From Brachynemurus nebulosus (lineage: Eukaryota; Arthropoda; Insecta; Neuroptera; Myrmeleontidae), in assembly GCA_035578155.1 (NCBI GenBank), contig JAPWDM010000001.1, forward strand, positions 77,305,972 to 77,369,971: 64,000 nucleotides of DNA, written 5' to 3'. The notes under the pieces are model-generated. The model had not been told where the DNA came from. It worked only from the letters and a program-made list of their open reading frames with translations, and did not search any database. This document shows positions 24,232-35,864 of this stretch, in pieces. Position 1 is the first letter of the stretch. Every line of letters begins with the position of its first letter. The position numbers were made by a program, and so were the translations under genes.

Positions 24232-27200
24232 ATGACTATCGTACAGTGGAATTGTAATGGTGTTAAGCACCATTACTGTGAATTGCAGATGCTTCTGACT
24301 GAGCACACGCCTATGCCTCCAAGAGACACATTTACTGCCGGCGGAACAATTTACCATCAAATACCATAAAATCAGCCGGCACGACGTACAGCCAGACATC
24401 AGGGCAAGAGGGGGTGTTGCCATCATCATCAAAGATAGCATACCATTCCGGGACCACCCGTTAAACACCTCCCTACAAGCTATCGCAGTAAAATTTTTAA
24501 AACCGCCCCAATTCACAGTATGCTCGGTCTATCTACCAGACTTCGACTGGAACGTCGAAGATTTGACCGAGCTTACAATACAGTTACCACGTCCATTTTT
24601 GTTACTAGGAGATTTTAATGCTCACAGCCCCATGTAGGGCTGTAGCACAAGAGACGCCCGTGGAAGGCTCATAGAACGGTTTCTAGATGAGTCTGAAGCG
24701 GTCTTGTTGAATTCCGATCAAGGTACTTTCATTAACGCAAGAACCGGTGAGCTGTCGGCTATCGACTTATCACTTGGCTCACCGGTCATGGCACACCGTT
24801 ATGAGTGGACGCTGGCGTCTGATTCATACGGTAGTGACCATATTCCCATTATATTGAATAGTACCACGCCAATGACCCCACAATCGTCTTCGCCGATATG
24901 GCGTCTCCGTCAGGCTGATTGGGAAATGTACGCTGACTCATTTCGTACACCCGAGCTGACTGGAGACGTAGAAGATGATGTGGGGAAAATGTCCTCCAGT
25001 GTCATTGAAGCAGCACATAGGAGTATACCAATGTCGTCCAGCATTCCACCCAAACGTCAAGTACCATGGTGGAATGAAGTCGTGAGTGTAGCAGTTTGCA
25101 GAGAAAAAGCGGGCGTACAACGAACTCAGACGTCGCCCGACGCAGGAAAATGTGATAGCCTACAAGCGTGCGCAAGCACGCTGTAAACGCACTATAAAAG
25201 AACAGAAGAGGCTATCATGGGAGCAATATGTTTCGGCCATTAATACCTCCACTACCACCTCAGAGGTATGGAGAAGAGTGAGGGCCATTACAGGGAAATC
25301 CTCCCGTTCACCAATGCCCTCCCTTCTCATCGTCGACGGTCGAAGAATCACTGAACGCGCAGAAATAGCTAATTGCTTAGCTATGCACTTTGAACGCGTC
25401 AGTGGCTCCCAGAATTATGACCCGGACTTCCTGCGCATCAAGATCGAACATGAACAAAACGATCTTGATTTTTTCTCAGATGAATCCCTCCAGTATAACC
25501 AACCGTTTTCTATGCAAGAATTACTGGAGGCGCTTCGAGGATCTGGGGACACCTCCCCTGGACCTGATGAGATCCCCTACGCCATGATCCGGAATCTGCC
25601 TTATCCTGGTAAGTGTAGGTTACTGGATCTGTACAATGAAATTTTTAGGCAAGGCGGTTACCCTCCGCAGTGGCGGGAAGCTACCATCATTCCGCTGCTA
25701 AAAGAGGGTAAAGATTCATCGCAACCATTTAGCTACCGTCCAATATCCTTGAGTTGCTGTTTCAGCAAGGTATTGGAAAAAATCGTGAACAACCGTCTCG
25801 TCTGGTGGCTGGAATTCCACAATCTCATTCCTAAACATCAGTGTGGGTTCCGCCGATACCATTCGACCACGGACCATCTTGTTCGCCTCGAGAATGCCAT
25901 TCAAGACGCCTTTCTCCAACGAAAACACCTTGTGGCCGTGTTTTTCGATTTGGAGAAAGCTTATGATATGACCTGGAGGTATGGCATTCTCAAGAAGCTG
26001 CACGACTGGGGTTTAAGAGGTAACCTCCCTCAGTTCGTAAAAAGTTTTCTGACTGACCGCACGTTTCGTGTCCGGGTAGGTGACACTGAGTCTGAGGCCC
26101 ACTCCCAGGAGAATGGTGTTCCTCAAGGCTCCACCATTAGTGTCACCTTGTTTTCCATCGCAGTCAGTCATATTGGAGCTTCAGCCCCAATTCGTCGTTG
26201 CTTGTACGTTGATGACCTCACTATATTCTATGCAGCCGATTCCATCGAGGATATTCAACAACGGCTGCAACAAGGCATCAACGAAGTGGTGACTTCTGCA
26301 GAAGCTCTTGGTTTTCGATTTTCACCCCAAATAACATCGGTGGTACACTTCTGCAGAAAGCGCAACGCACATGCGGATCCTGTTCTCACATTGAAAGGAT
26401 CCAATCTCCAGTGCGTTGATAGCGTCAGGTTTCTAGGACTCATATTCGATAAACAACTTACGTAGCGCCCACACCTCCAAGCCTTGGCTGCGAGTTGTCG
26501 CAGGACTATAAACATGCTCAAGTGCTTGGCGGGTGCATCGTGGGGTGCGGGCCGGGAGTCGTTGCTTCGCCTGTATCAATCGCTGGTTCTGACTAGGATT
26601 GATTACGGCAGCATTGCTTGCTCCTCCGCCCGGGCGTCTGCGCTTCTACTCCTAGATCCTGTTCACCATGCAGGCATACGACTGGCTACGGGAGCATTTC
26701 GAACGAGCCCATCCATGAGCCTCTGCGTAGAGTCGGGTCTGCCTCCGCTGCGACTGAGACGTGAGCGTCTCTTGCTCAAGTATGCAGCGGGGGTATATGC
26801 AACACCTACGCATATCAATCACCCGACTCTATTCAGATACCGTTTACAGAGGCTCTACGGTCGACGTCCCACCATAAGTCGACCAGTGGCCGTTCGAACG
26901 CAGGAGTTACTAGAGAGTCTCAACTTACAGTTCGCCAGGGTGCTTCCCAAACGTCCTATGGAAGTGCCCCCTTGGCTGATCCCTAATGTAAGGTGTCGTT
27001 TCGACCTGACTGGTCTCAGCAAGGAGGAGACCAGTTCATTCGAATATCGATCCCGCTTTTATGAGATCATCAGCGAACTTGACTCTCTCTGCATCTACAC
27101 AGATGGTTCCAAAACAGTCATGGGTGTGGGAAGTGCCATCGTTATTCGTGGCGATCCTCACGCTTGGACACTTCCTCCCCAGGCCTCTGTGGATACTGCA

Positions 27201-27887
27201 GAATTATTTGCGATTCTGCAAGCCCTGCGATTCTATCAAACATCCGAAGACAGCTCATTCCTCATTTGTTCCGACTCTTTGAGCGCGTTGCAAGCGATCT
27301 GCCACTCTCATACCATCGATCCACTGGCGCAGAACATCCTGACGTGTCTGTACATGCTCCGCCAAAAGTCTATCACCTTCTTTTGGATTCCCGGACATGT
27401 AAAGATACCTGGCAATGAACTCGCTGACCAGGCAGCACGTCATGCAGCCGAAGTCGGTGAGCCACAGGACATTGCCATTCGCCCAGAGGATCTGAGAGCG
27501 AGCGTACGATCCGCGATCGATCATAAATGGCAACGTGAGTGGAACAACCTCACGGCGAAGCTCAGACAGGTGAAACCTGAGGTCCCAAGAACTCCGGCAC
27601 CTGTAAATCTGAGCCGGCGAGAAAGTGTGGCCCTGACACGTTTACTCTTGGGCCACACGGCGTTAACACATCGTCATTTTCTCGCCGGTGAGGATCAGCC
27701 AAGGTGCGCCGCCTGCGGGACGGCGCTGTCCGTGAGGCATATAGTTTAGGAATGTGTAACCATTGAGCCATTGCGCCAGAGATTGCAGCTCCCAGATAGT
27801 GTAGCTGAAGCTCTCGTTTATAATGCTGTCTTTGAAAGAAAGATGCTTGAATTCCTCCGAAATTCGCATCTTCTTCAGAGACTTTAG
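24232..27887 (+). pseudogene. ORF2 polyprotein: APE endonuclease, RT, RNase H, C-terminal finger (copy 2, broken)
   Basis: Gives the full domain layout of the family: endonuclease (GDFNAHSP, SYGSDHIPI), RT (YVDD at about 26206), RNase H (CIYTDGSK near 27090, ALRFYQ, CSDSLSALQAI, FFWIPGHVKIPGNELADQAA) and a terminal zinc-finger-like region (CAACGTALSVRH) ending LLQRL at 27884. Damage: an 8-bp deletion near 24313, TAG at 24635-24637 (TGG in copy 1), a one-base insertion near 25096, TAG at 26463-26465 (again a Trp codon) and TAG at 27747-27749. The RNase H has the usual D-E-D-type residues, which supports placement in the I superfamily. Confidence 0.92.
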
Positions 27888-28721
27888 GGGCTTAACATCT
27901 CTTAATTTTATTCAAGTCGTCTCTCTTTATCTCCCCCGATAGAATTTTAATTACAGTCAGTTTTATTTTTTTTATGTTAAAAATGCTACTGTGTGTGTCT
28001 TAATTTATTTATTTATTAACTATACCCTGTTCCAGCTGGTCTAGCAGGGTAGTCTTTTGTTATGCCATTAAGGGCCTTTACACCCTTAGTGGTACTGCTT
28101 TGTTATTCATACGTGTTGTTTGTTTTTGTTATTGTTTTTTAGCGATGTACCACCGAGGGCTCTTTACACCCGAGGTGGTACATCATTTGTTCCTCTGTGA
28201 TATTTTCTTATGCCGCTGTGGGCTTGTTGTTATGGCTCCACAGGGGTATTGTTTTAACTCCTTATTCCGTCACTGGTCGGCCGGTGGCCTCCCAGTGACG
28301 CAATAAGTATTATCTGTGATAAACCTGTGATATTTTTCTAGTCTTGTTTTTTGAGTGTTTGCTAGTCAAGTTCCTCCACCCCGAGGCCCTTTACACCTCG
28401 GGGGGAGTCCCAGCGATGGCCTCCAGGCCTTGGTGACCGGACGCTCTGTCTAGTACTTATCGTACCGTCACCAAGGACTGTCCGCTCTTTTAAGCCCTGG
28501 GATGGCAGGGCTCATCATTGCATTTTATTATGTGTATGTTTGTCCGTTGTCTATTGCATTTATGTGTTCCTGTCTTTACGTGTTGTTTTTATTTTTACCG
28601 TGTTTGGCGGCGCATGCCCTTAGTAGGCGATGCCGCCGGGTACTGCTGACCACGCCATCCACCGGCAGCAGTTTCCCAATTTTAATTAAAAAAAAGAAAA
28701 AAATATTAATAATAATAATGG
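27888..28721 (+). other. Structured 3' UTR and TAA tail of I-like copy 2
   Basis: About 830 nt after the ORF2 stop. It contains a series of inverted repeats able to form hairpins: 28024-28050, 28065-28092, 28144-28184, 28215-28243, 28261-28307 (16-bp stem, one mismatch), 28379-28403, 28428-28476 (10 bp perfect), 28493-28512, 28606-28637 and 28642-28672. Three of them present the same loop, CCYTTTACA or close to it. The end is A-rich, then four TAA units. In LINEs, 3' structures can be recognised by the RT, which is the likely role here by inference. Confidence 0.75.
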
Positions 28722-29417
28722 TGGTGAGGCTACCTATAGCAGCTGCCCTTGGCACCCGTGAGGGATATTTATCCCCCATTGGTGTCACGGAGGCTAAGGG
28801 TTCCAGGGATAGTTTATGCGCAATACAGTAATCTTCGGATTCCATTAGCCTCTGACTACCCAAGATCGGCACCGTTCCTTCTCGAGGTACCACCGTTTTC
28901 ACAAAAGATGCCGGATCTAGACGAGAAATCCTCGATCGTTCATTTTTTAACCTTCATTTTTATTTCTTTTCGTTTTCACTGTCTTTTGTTTTCGTTATTT
29001 TTATTTCTTTTTGTTTCAGGTTTTCTTTTATCTTTTGTTTCCTTTTTTGTTTTTTGGTTTTGTTTTCGTTCTTCTTTGTTGTCCCAACTTCAAGTCATCT
29101 TCGGGACCCACACTAGCTCGTGTGTGGCTTAGCGGTGTTGCCTGGAAAAGGGGATCCTGGTGACTGAGGGAAACCGTTACTTGCGAGTACGGCGGAACAA
29201 CACTTCACTTCGGCCCTGGCTTCAGGCATAGACCGTGGCTGCGGTTATGCACCGGCCGCAGTAAATTCGAGCGCCCCGGGGTCGTGCGTGCCACTGGGGC
29301 AATAGGCTTCGTCCCTAGGGCCCCTCATTCCCGTATCCCTGGCGTGGGAGTCCCACGTCCCTTATGAGGCTCCGTGGAGGGTGGGGAGCGGGGTGGGGGT
29401 ATTATTGTGTTACGTGT

Positions 29418-31044
29418 ATGGGAGATACTAACTTAACTAAACAGGGCGAGTCCGGGCCCGCTAAACCGGACGCGAACCCGGCTCCGCCGCCGTCATCTGG
29501 CGTGAGCTCTGGTAGTGAGGCACGTCCCGCTACCGCATCAACGGTACCCGCTCCACAATCCAGTGAAGTAGGTACAAACTCTAAACGGGGTAACCTTCCC
29601 CCTAAAAAAGGGAATCGTCGTGGGTGTCAAGTTTTAATTGACGCCCTAAGAGTGCAAGAAGCAAGTTTTACGAGATTTTTAGTTGTGAAGCCAACGGAAG
29701 GAGACTTCAGTAAGATGAGTCCCTTCCAGTTGGCAAAATTAGTTAGTGAGCACATTGGGCATGTTAAGAATACTAAACAAAGGGTTGCTCGTGGAGGCAT
29801 TCTCAGCGACACAATCAGACAAGATAGCGAAATTGAAAAATCTCGGGCAATACGTGGTGGAGGTGACTCCCCATGGAGTATGAAACTACTCCCATGGTGT
29901 TCTCATGCATCCCTCACTAGCGTATTGCACCCTTGAAGAGATAGTGTCGGAGATGTCTCCACAGGGAGTAATAGAAGCGAGGAGGCTTAAATTTAATAGG
30001 GGGAATAAGTATCCAAATTCCCCCCTAATTATGTTAACATTCAACAAGACTACCTTACCAAAAGAGGTAGTCCTAGGCCTCTTCGAAAAGATCGACGTAC
30101 GTCCGTATATCCCGGCACCAATGAGGTGCTTTAATTGCCAAAGATACGGACATGTAAGTCAAAAGTGTAGCGTCGAGCAACAAATTTGCGTGTGTGGTAG
30201 GCCGTCACAGGAAGGGCGACAATGTGACGAGCCGATCAAATGTATAAATTGTGGGGGCAATCACTCGGCCAAGTCGACGAATAGCCCCATCTTCAAGCAG
30301 GAATCAGCCATCCAAGAGCTGAGGGCCCTGGAGAAGCTTAGCTATCCAGAGGCAAAACGAAAGCTTCTGGGCAATACGCCCCGTCGTTCGGCCTTGGATG
30401 GTTACGCACGCGTTGTTGCAGCTCCCGCCCCTACAGTGGCTGAGAAGAACAGCAAAATAAGAGAAATAAAAGAAGCCATGAGACAAATGAAACTTACGAT
30501 GCAACGTATGCAAGAGAGTCTCATGCGCTCTGTGAGTGTAGCTAGCCCTACTCCCACAACAGCCGCAGTGCCAGCCACGGTCCCTGAGACCAAAAGGGTT
30601 ATAACAACCACCCCTCAGGGACCTGTAGTAAGAAATGTGACGTCTTCTCCTAAAAAGAAGACTTCGCCAAAAAAATCGCCAGGCAGAAGACGTCACAGCG
30701 AGGGGGAGAAGGAGGTGGCCCAACAACGGTCCCCGAAAAAGGGACCGACCACCTCCACCTCGGAGGCAGAGTCAATGCTGCCTCCACAAACGACGGCACC
30801 GCTACCACAGCGGCCGACCCGACCGGGCACACCAACCCGCCCGGTCACCCCCCTCCCGAGTCGTTCAAACACAACACCAGCGAGCGACTCGGAAATGTCG
30901 ACCGCGTCGGTGCGGACGGGCGTTAAACGCCCCACGACCGACGCGTACACCAATACCTCGGCCACTGAGTCTGATAACTCCGATGCCGAGGTACAAGTTG
31001 TCAAAAGAAAAAAAGGCTGGCCTAAGGGGAAACCTAGGAAGTAG
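29418..31044 (+). pseudogene. ORF1 gag-like protein (copy 3, frameshifted)
   Basis: Matches ORF1 of copy 1 end to end, starting MGDTNLTKQGESG. Indels between about 29785 and 29890 shift the frame, so the protein is split into an N-terminal part ending near 29936 and a C-terminal part opening at 29905 (MHPSLAYC). The zinc-knuckle block (CFNCQRYGHVSQKC, CINCGGNHSAKS) and basic tail are present; the last knuckle has lost its final Cys (NSPI against NCPI). Confidence 0.88.
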
Positions 31045-31082
31045 CCACACTTCCTAGGGAGCAACCCGATGTAGTAGCAAAA

Positions 31083-32295
31083 ATGGCGATCATACAATGG
31101 AACTGTAATGGTGTAAAACATCATTACTGTGAATTGCAGATGCTTCTGGCTGAGCACACGCCTATGTGCGTGTGCCTCCAAGAGACACATTTACGGTCGG
31201 CGGAACAATTTACTATCAAATACCATCAAATCCGCCGGCACGACGTACAGCTAGACATCAGGGCGAGGGGGGGTGTTGCCATCATCATCAAAGATGGCGT
31301 CCCTTTCCGGGACCACCCACTAAACACTCCCCTATAAGCCAGTTCGTTTTATGAAACCGCCCCAGTTCACAGTATGCTCGGTCTATCTACCAGACTTCGA
31401 CTGGAACGTCGAAGATTTGACTGAGCTTACATTACAGTTACCACGTCCATTTTTGTTACTAGGAGATTTTAATGCTCACAGCCCTATGTGGGGCTGTAGC
31501 ACAAGAGACTCCCGTGGAAGACTCATCGAACGTTTTCTAGATGAGTCTGAAGCGGTTTTGTTGAATACCGGTCAAGGTACTTTTATTAACGCAAGAACCG
31601 GTGAGCTGTCGGCTATCGACTTATCACTTGGCTCACCGGTCATGGCACACCGTTATGAGTGGACGCTGGCGTCACACTCATACGGGAGTGACCATATACC
31701 GATTATTTTTAATAGTTTTTTTTTTTTTTTTTTGGTTGTATATAGTTTATTATTACTAGTTCTACATAAATAATTATGTAATTACATAGTATTGAGCACA
31801 AAGATTTCACGTTAAGCCAGAATATATCGCTTCTGGCGCATAATAATATATGCTTGGATCACATTATTGATGACTTAAGTATAATACATATAACTTATAA
31901 TTATTGATTATTATAGGGAGATTTTCTTTTAAGACGAGTGTGAATCAGGGGTTCGTTGGGCTTGTAGTGAATCGCGCCACTGCAATGTTCAATGTTGTCG
32001 AAGAACCTTTTGGAGATTTTGTGTATGTGATTTTTAATAGTACCACGCCGATGACTCCACATTCGTCTTCGCCGAGATGGCGTCTCCGTCAAGCTGACTG
32101 GGAAATGTACGCTGATTCATTCCGTACACCCGAGCTGACTGGAGACGTAGAAGATGATGTGGAGCAAATGTTCTCCAGTGTCATTGAAGCAGCACATAAG
32201 AGTATACCTATGTCGTCCAACATTCCACCTAAACGTCGCTTACCATGGTGGAATGAAGTCGTGAGAGTAGCAGTTGCCGAGAAAAAGCGGGCTTG
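31083..32295 (+). pseudogene. ORF2 endonuclease region (copy 3, interrupted and truncated)
   Basis: APE endonuclease with LLGDFNAHSP and SYGSDHIPI. A TAA at about 31335 replaces the coding sequence of copy 1 and a small deletion follows. A 314-bp insertion splits it at 31716, and the copy ends before the RT domain. Confidence 0.88.
31716..32029 (-). mobile_element. Poly(A)-tailed retro-insertion (SINE-like) with 11-bp TSD
   Basis: Inserted into copy 3 and flanked by identical 11-bp direct repeats ATTTTTAATAG (31705-31715 and 32030-32040). The plus-strand left end is a T run of about 17, so the insert lies on the minus strand with a 3' poly(A) tail. Poly(A) plus TSD shows LINE-machinery retroposition. 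I could not identify clear A and B boxes, so the source RNA is unknown. Confidence 0.85.
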
Positions 32296-33750
32296 ATCGA
32301 AGAAGAGCAAAAATATCTAAGCATGATTTCTTGTTTTTTGAAATTCAATGAAAAATAGCAGAGTTATAAGTATTTATTTAATTTTATTTAACCTACTTAT
32401 TATTATGCCACACCAACTCATTTAACTAGTTGATTTGAATCAACCTAGTTACTTGCGTAGGTGATAAAGCGTAGTTCGGATATAAGTTGAAACTATAAGC
32501 TGTGATAACTTAAAAAATTTGAACCTAATAATGTCAATTTTTTGATAAATCAATTTTTATCTGAAGATGGTGAGACCAGAGGTGAAGAATTAGGTCAAAA
32601 AGAAAAAGTGAAGGTGTTTTTAAGATGTGTCAGAAAATACCGGATTTTTTTGTTGGTAAAAGTTCTATCATTTCTTGTTCCCAATCATTTAATTTAATTG
32701 GTTTATTGACTATAATATTGGCATAATTTTTTTTTTACTATTGCTTTCATTCTTCGTATTTTTTTTTTTATTGGGCAATAGAAAGTATTTTGTCAATATT
32801 TTGGACATGAATCTCTTGGGCCGTAATTCAATCTTTTATTACCTTTGCAAAACTATTCTTTTAATCATCGCGTTCCCTTGAAAACGCGTTTGGAAGAACA
32901 GTTTGCATTACAAACTCGTGTGCGTTTAGAGGACGGGAGACTTGAATTGTACACGTGTTTTGAGTGTTACAAAATCGTATGGATTTCGAGGCAACGATGC
33001 CTCCTAATGAACACGCAAACAGAAATACTCTACCCGACGAGACTGTGAATTTCCACTAAATAACCCCATTTAAAGTTGTTGGAAACAATAAAATTGATAA
33101 TTTTGTCGTAGGTAGCAATAATAAATTATTCCTCGTTGTGTCTCTTTTTCACTGTATTTGAGTTTTAAGAGATCAACAATAGGTAAAAATACATATAATC
33201 ATTACAAAAATAATCCGTAATAATAATCAGTTATTTGAAATTCAAAATTATACTGAATATTCTTTAAATTTAATCATTAACTTAAATTAATTAAATTAAT
33301 AAAATTTTAAATTAATTAAATGAAAAAACATAAATTTCTTTGGCCGGAATTTTTTGAGCTCATTCACAATCATTTATTTAAAATTTAACATTTCCTTTGA
33401 TTATATTTCAGGTATTTCCTTTTTATAATATCTAGATAATTTGTACGTAATTCTGATTATTGTTGTAATTGTTGTGTTCTTATAACTTGTAAACTTTTCA
33501 AAATTAATTCTTAACTTTTGTAAATTGGACTTTAACTAAATTTTGTTAATTTTAAATTAGAACCTATTTGTTATAAAAAGCCTTAAAACAAATTCAACTG
33601 AAGCAAACTTCTTAAAATCAAAAGAAAATAAAATTAAAATTCAGTTCAGTTATTTGGAGGTGATTGAGTACCTAATTGGTTTTGTTTCCCCCCGGTACCT
33701 GTAATTAAAAACTATTTAAAATTATTTTTATATGTATTCATAACAAATAG
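32296..33750. other. AT-rich stretch, nothing recognised
   Basis: One open stretch (32845-33048) has normal base composition and could be a decayed coding fragment, but I recognise no family. The rest is AT-rich. Confidence 0.4.
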
Positions 33751-33751
33751 T

Positions 33752-33935
33752 TTGTATATATCAATTTCTGAGTTTTTCTGGTCGGGTATGTCCAAAATGA
33801 TCAATAATATTATTAAATCATGCGATAAATGTCAGAAAAAAAGTATTAGACATAATATGGCACAGTTAAAACCCATAATCGAACCAAATGATAGATTTTT
33901 TGTACATATTTTGTTGGAATTGTTTTCTACCGCTG
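33752..33935 (+). pseudogene. Ty3/gypsy-type integrase fragment (zinc-binding region)
   Basis: FFWSGMSKMINNIIKSCDKC followed by QKKSIRHN and LKPIIEPNDRFFVHILLEL matches the end of the integrase HHCC domain and the start of the catalytic core (usually 'PxxRFxxIHxDLVG'). The catalytic Asp is replaced by Glu (LLEL) and no core follows. No LTRs or other pol domains are nearby. It is a short relic; BEL/Pao is the alternative. Confidence 0.65.
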
Positions 33936-34034
33936 CTTTGTTTTGTTACAGGTTCGGATATCTACATTCTGGAAGAATTTCTGGAAAAAGAGAAAACATC
34001 CGAGTCATGGGGCATATTATAAGTGCACGTGTTA

Positions 34035-34036
<2 letters not shown>

Positions 34037-34104
<68 letters not shown>
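34037..34104. repeat. (TA)n microsatellite
   Basis: About 34 TA dinucleotides without interruption. Confidence 0.97.
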
Positions 34105-34105
<1 letters not shown>

Positions 34106-35864
34106 TTTAATTTTCTCTATATCTATACCTTAATTTTTTATATATGTACATTTTCATATTTAATTCAATATTTACATGAATTTTAATTATTTAGCATTGT
34201 ATTTTGGGGAGTTTTTATGTATTCAGGATACAGTTAAAGTTGTTTCCTGGAAACTTTTCTCCTCAAAAGGTAAGTCTTTTTTGATTGTTCCTTGGAAAAA
34301 TTTATTTTTTTTGCAATGGGGGCGTATATACCGGCACAAGATTGCCGTGAAAATGTAAATTTCCTAATTGTGGAAATTTTAATTAATTGGCAAATAGTTT
34401 GCCGTGGAAAATATAAAAGTTAAAAATTATTTCTATTGATTGAGTTTTCCTGGCAACTAAAATAATAAAATAAAAACAGTCTAGTACGGAATTTCAAAAG
34501 ATATAGACGTGTATTATTTCATAACGATATATCTGGAGTCATTTCGTAATACCTCGTATAATATAGAATTATAAGATAAATACAAAAATATTTCTCACGC
34601 TAAATCAAAGCAGCTAAATCATTCAAACATTATCTAATATGTCTATATAGGTATAGGTATTAATTAGATTGATACTACATTGGACCACTTAATATGTTGT
34701 TTGTTTATTTAATATGATGCGGTGTGGTGCTTAATGTTAATATTTTCCTTTTTTAAATATACAAAAAGACCAGTTAAATATGTTTTAATTACTTATGTGA
34801 TTATGTAATAAAATAATTTATGTACGACTGAATCATAAAAGCTTATTTTATTACATTGTTAAGAGATATGAAAAGTATTACTTTTTGACACTAGTTGTAT
34901 AATGGAAAGCAAGAAGCACTAGTGCCATAAAGAATAGTCTACTTGATAAATTTTAATTTCAATTTTACAATAAACAGAAAACACACCAATTTTATTTGTA
35001 TACCATATTTACAAATGTCGGCATAATTAATATTAGTTACACAATCTGAACTATTATTAATATTTATTCCAGGCAGTTTTTTCTCCTTTCTTTTTTAAAT
35101 ATTAATAATTTTTGTTGAAAAATCTTTTAAAAATGCTTCAATATTTTATTAGCTTTAGATGGCAGATAATAACCAAAGCATACTTTAAATACAATAAATT
35201 TGTCTATGCTAACTATATATAAAATACATCTTTTATTTAAAGTATAGACGTGAGAATTTATAAATTCGATTTTTATCGATAACTAGGAATTTTAGCGGTC
35301 GTACATAAAGCTTTGTATGCAACTTCTGCATAATTTGACTTTATGAACTCGCTTTTTTTATTGGCCTCGCTCGCAAGCACGTTCAGCCATAAACACGGCT
35401 CGTTCATAAAGATCTTCATTATGTACTTGTTGCATAAATAGCTATTATAAAAACAAAGTATAATTATTTGCAAAGAACAAGCCGTATAATATATTTCTGT
35501 CGATTTTTGTTTAAAAATATTGTCAACATGTTATTGTTTGTATAAAAAAATCCCACGCAGGTACACCTAGTAACGGGTCTAACTAGTGATGCAGCAGTGT
35601 ATTTATAGTGTTTGACTCTGCTTATCAAACGATTCTAAAATAACCATCTTTATATTTAAATAGGATGGCTAACTTTCGCACCGTATGACCTCTAAATAAA
35701 TACCCCTGCCAATAGTTTTAGAAGTACTCTATTTTGAGTCGTTTGGACCACACGTTCATTTAAATTTAATATACTGAATTTTTGTACTAACAAGGAAACA
35801 TATCCAACCGTATCTCTTAAAAAAATTTGAACTTTGTTGGATTGTAGATCTTACTAACAAGTAG
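34105..35864. other. AT-rich stretch, nothing recognised
   Basis: No gene or RNA could be supported. A minus-strand open frame at 35273-35473 shows no recognisable family. Confidence 0.45.

Larger units (their letters stand above)
23427..28721 (+). mobile_element. I-like non-LTR retrotransposon, copy 2 (5'-truncated, TAA tail)
   Basis: Begins in the ORF1 zinc-knuckle region, directly joined to PLE sequence, and runs through ORF2 and an 830-nt 3' UTR to a short TAA tail (28706-28721). It closely matches copy 1. 5' truncation is normal for target-primed reverse transcription. It is inactive: ORF1 and ORF2 both carry stops. It gives the only view in the window of the 3' end of this family. Confidence 0.93.
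28722..32295 (+). mobile_element. I-like non-LTR retrotransposon, copy 3 (5'-complete, 3'-truncated)
   Basis: Starts directly after the TAA tail of copy 2 with the same 5' end as copy 1 and runs through ORF1 into the ORF2 endonuclease region, then stops abruptly at about 32295 (after EKKRA). It contains a 314-bp nested insertion. A 3' truncation is not expected from normal LINE insertion, so a later deletion or rearrangement removed the rest. Confidence 0.92.

Noticed and set aside
32845..33048. Possible small host gene (67 aa)
   Set aside because: Base composition is less AT-rich than its surroundings, but no domain, splice signal or family could be recognised.
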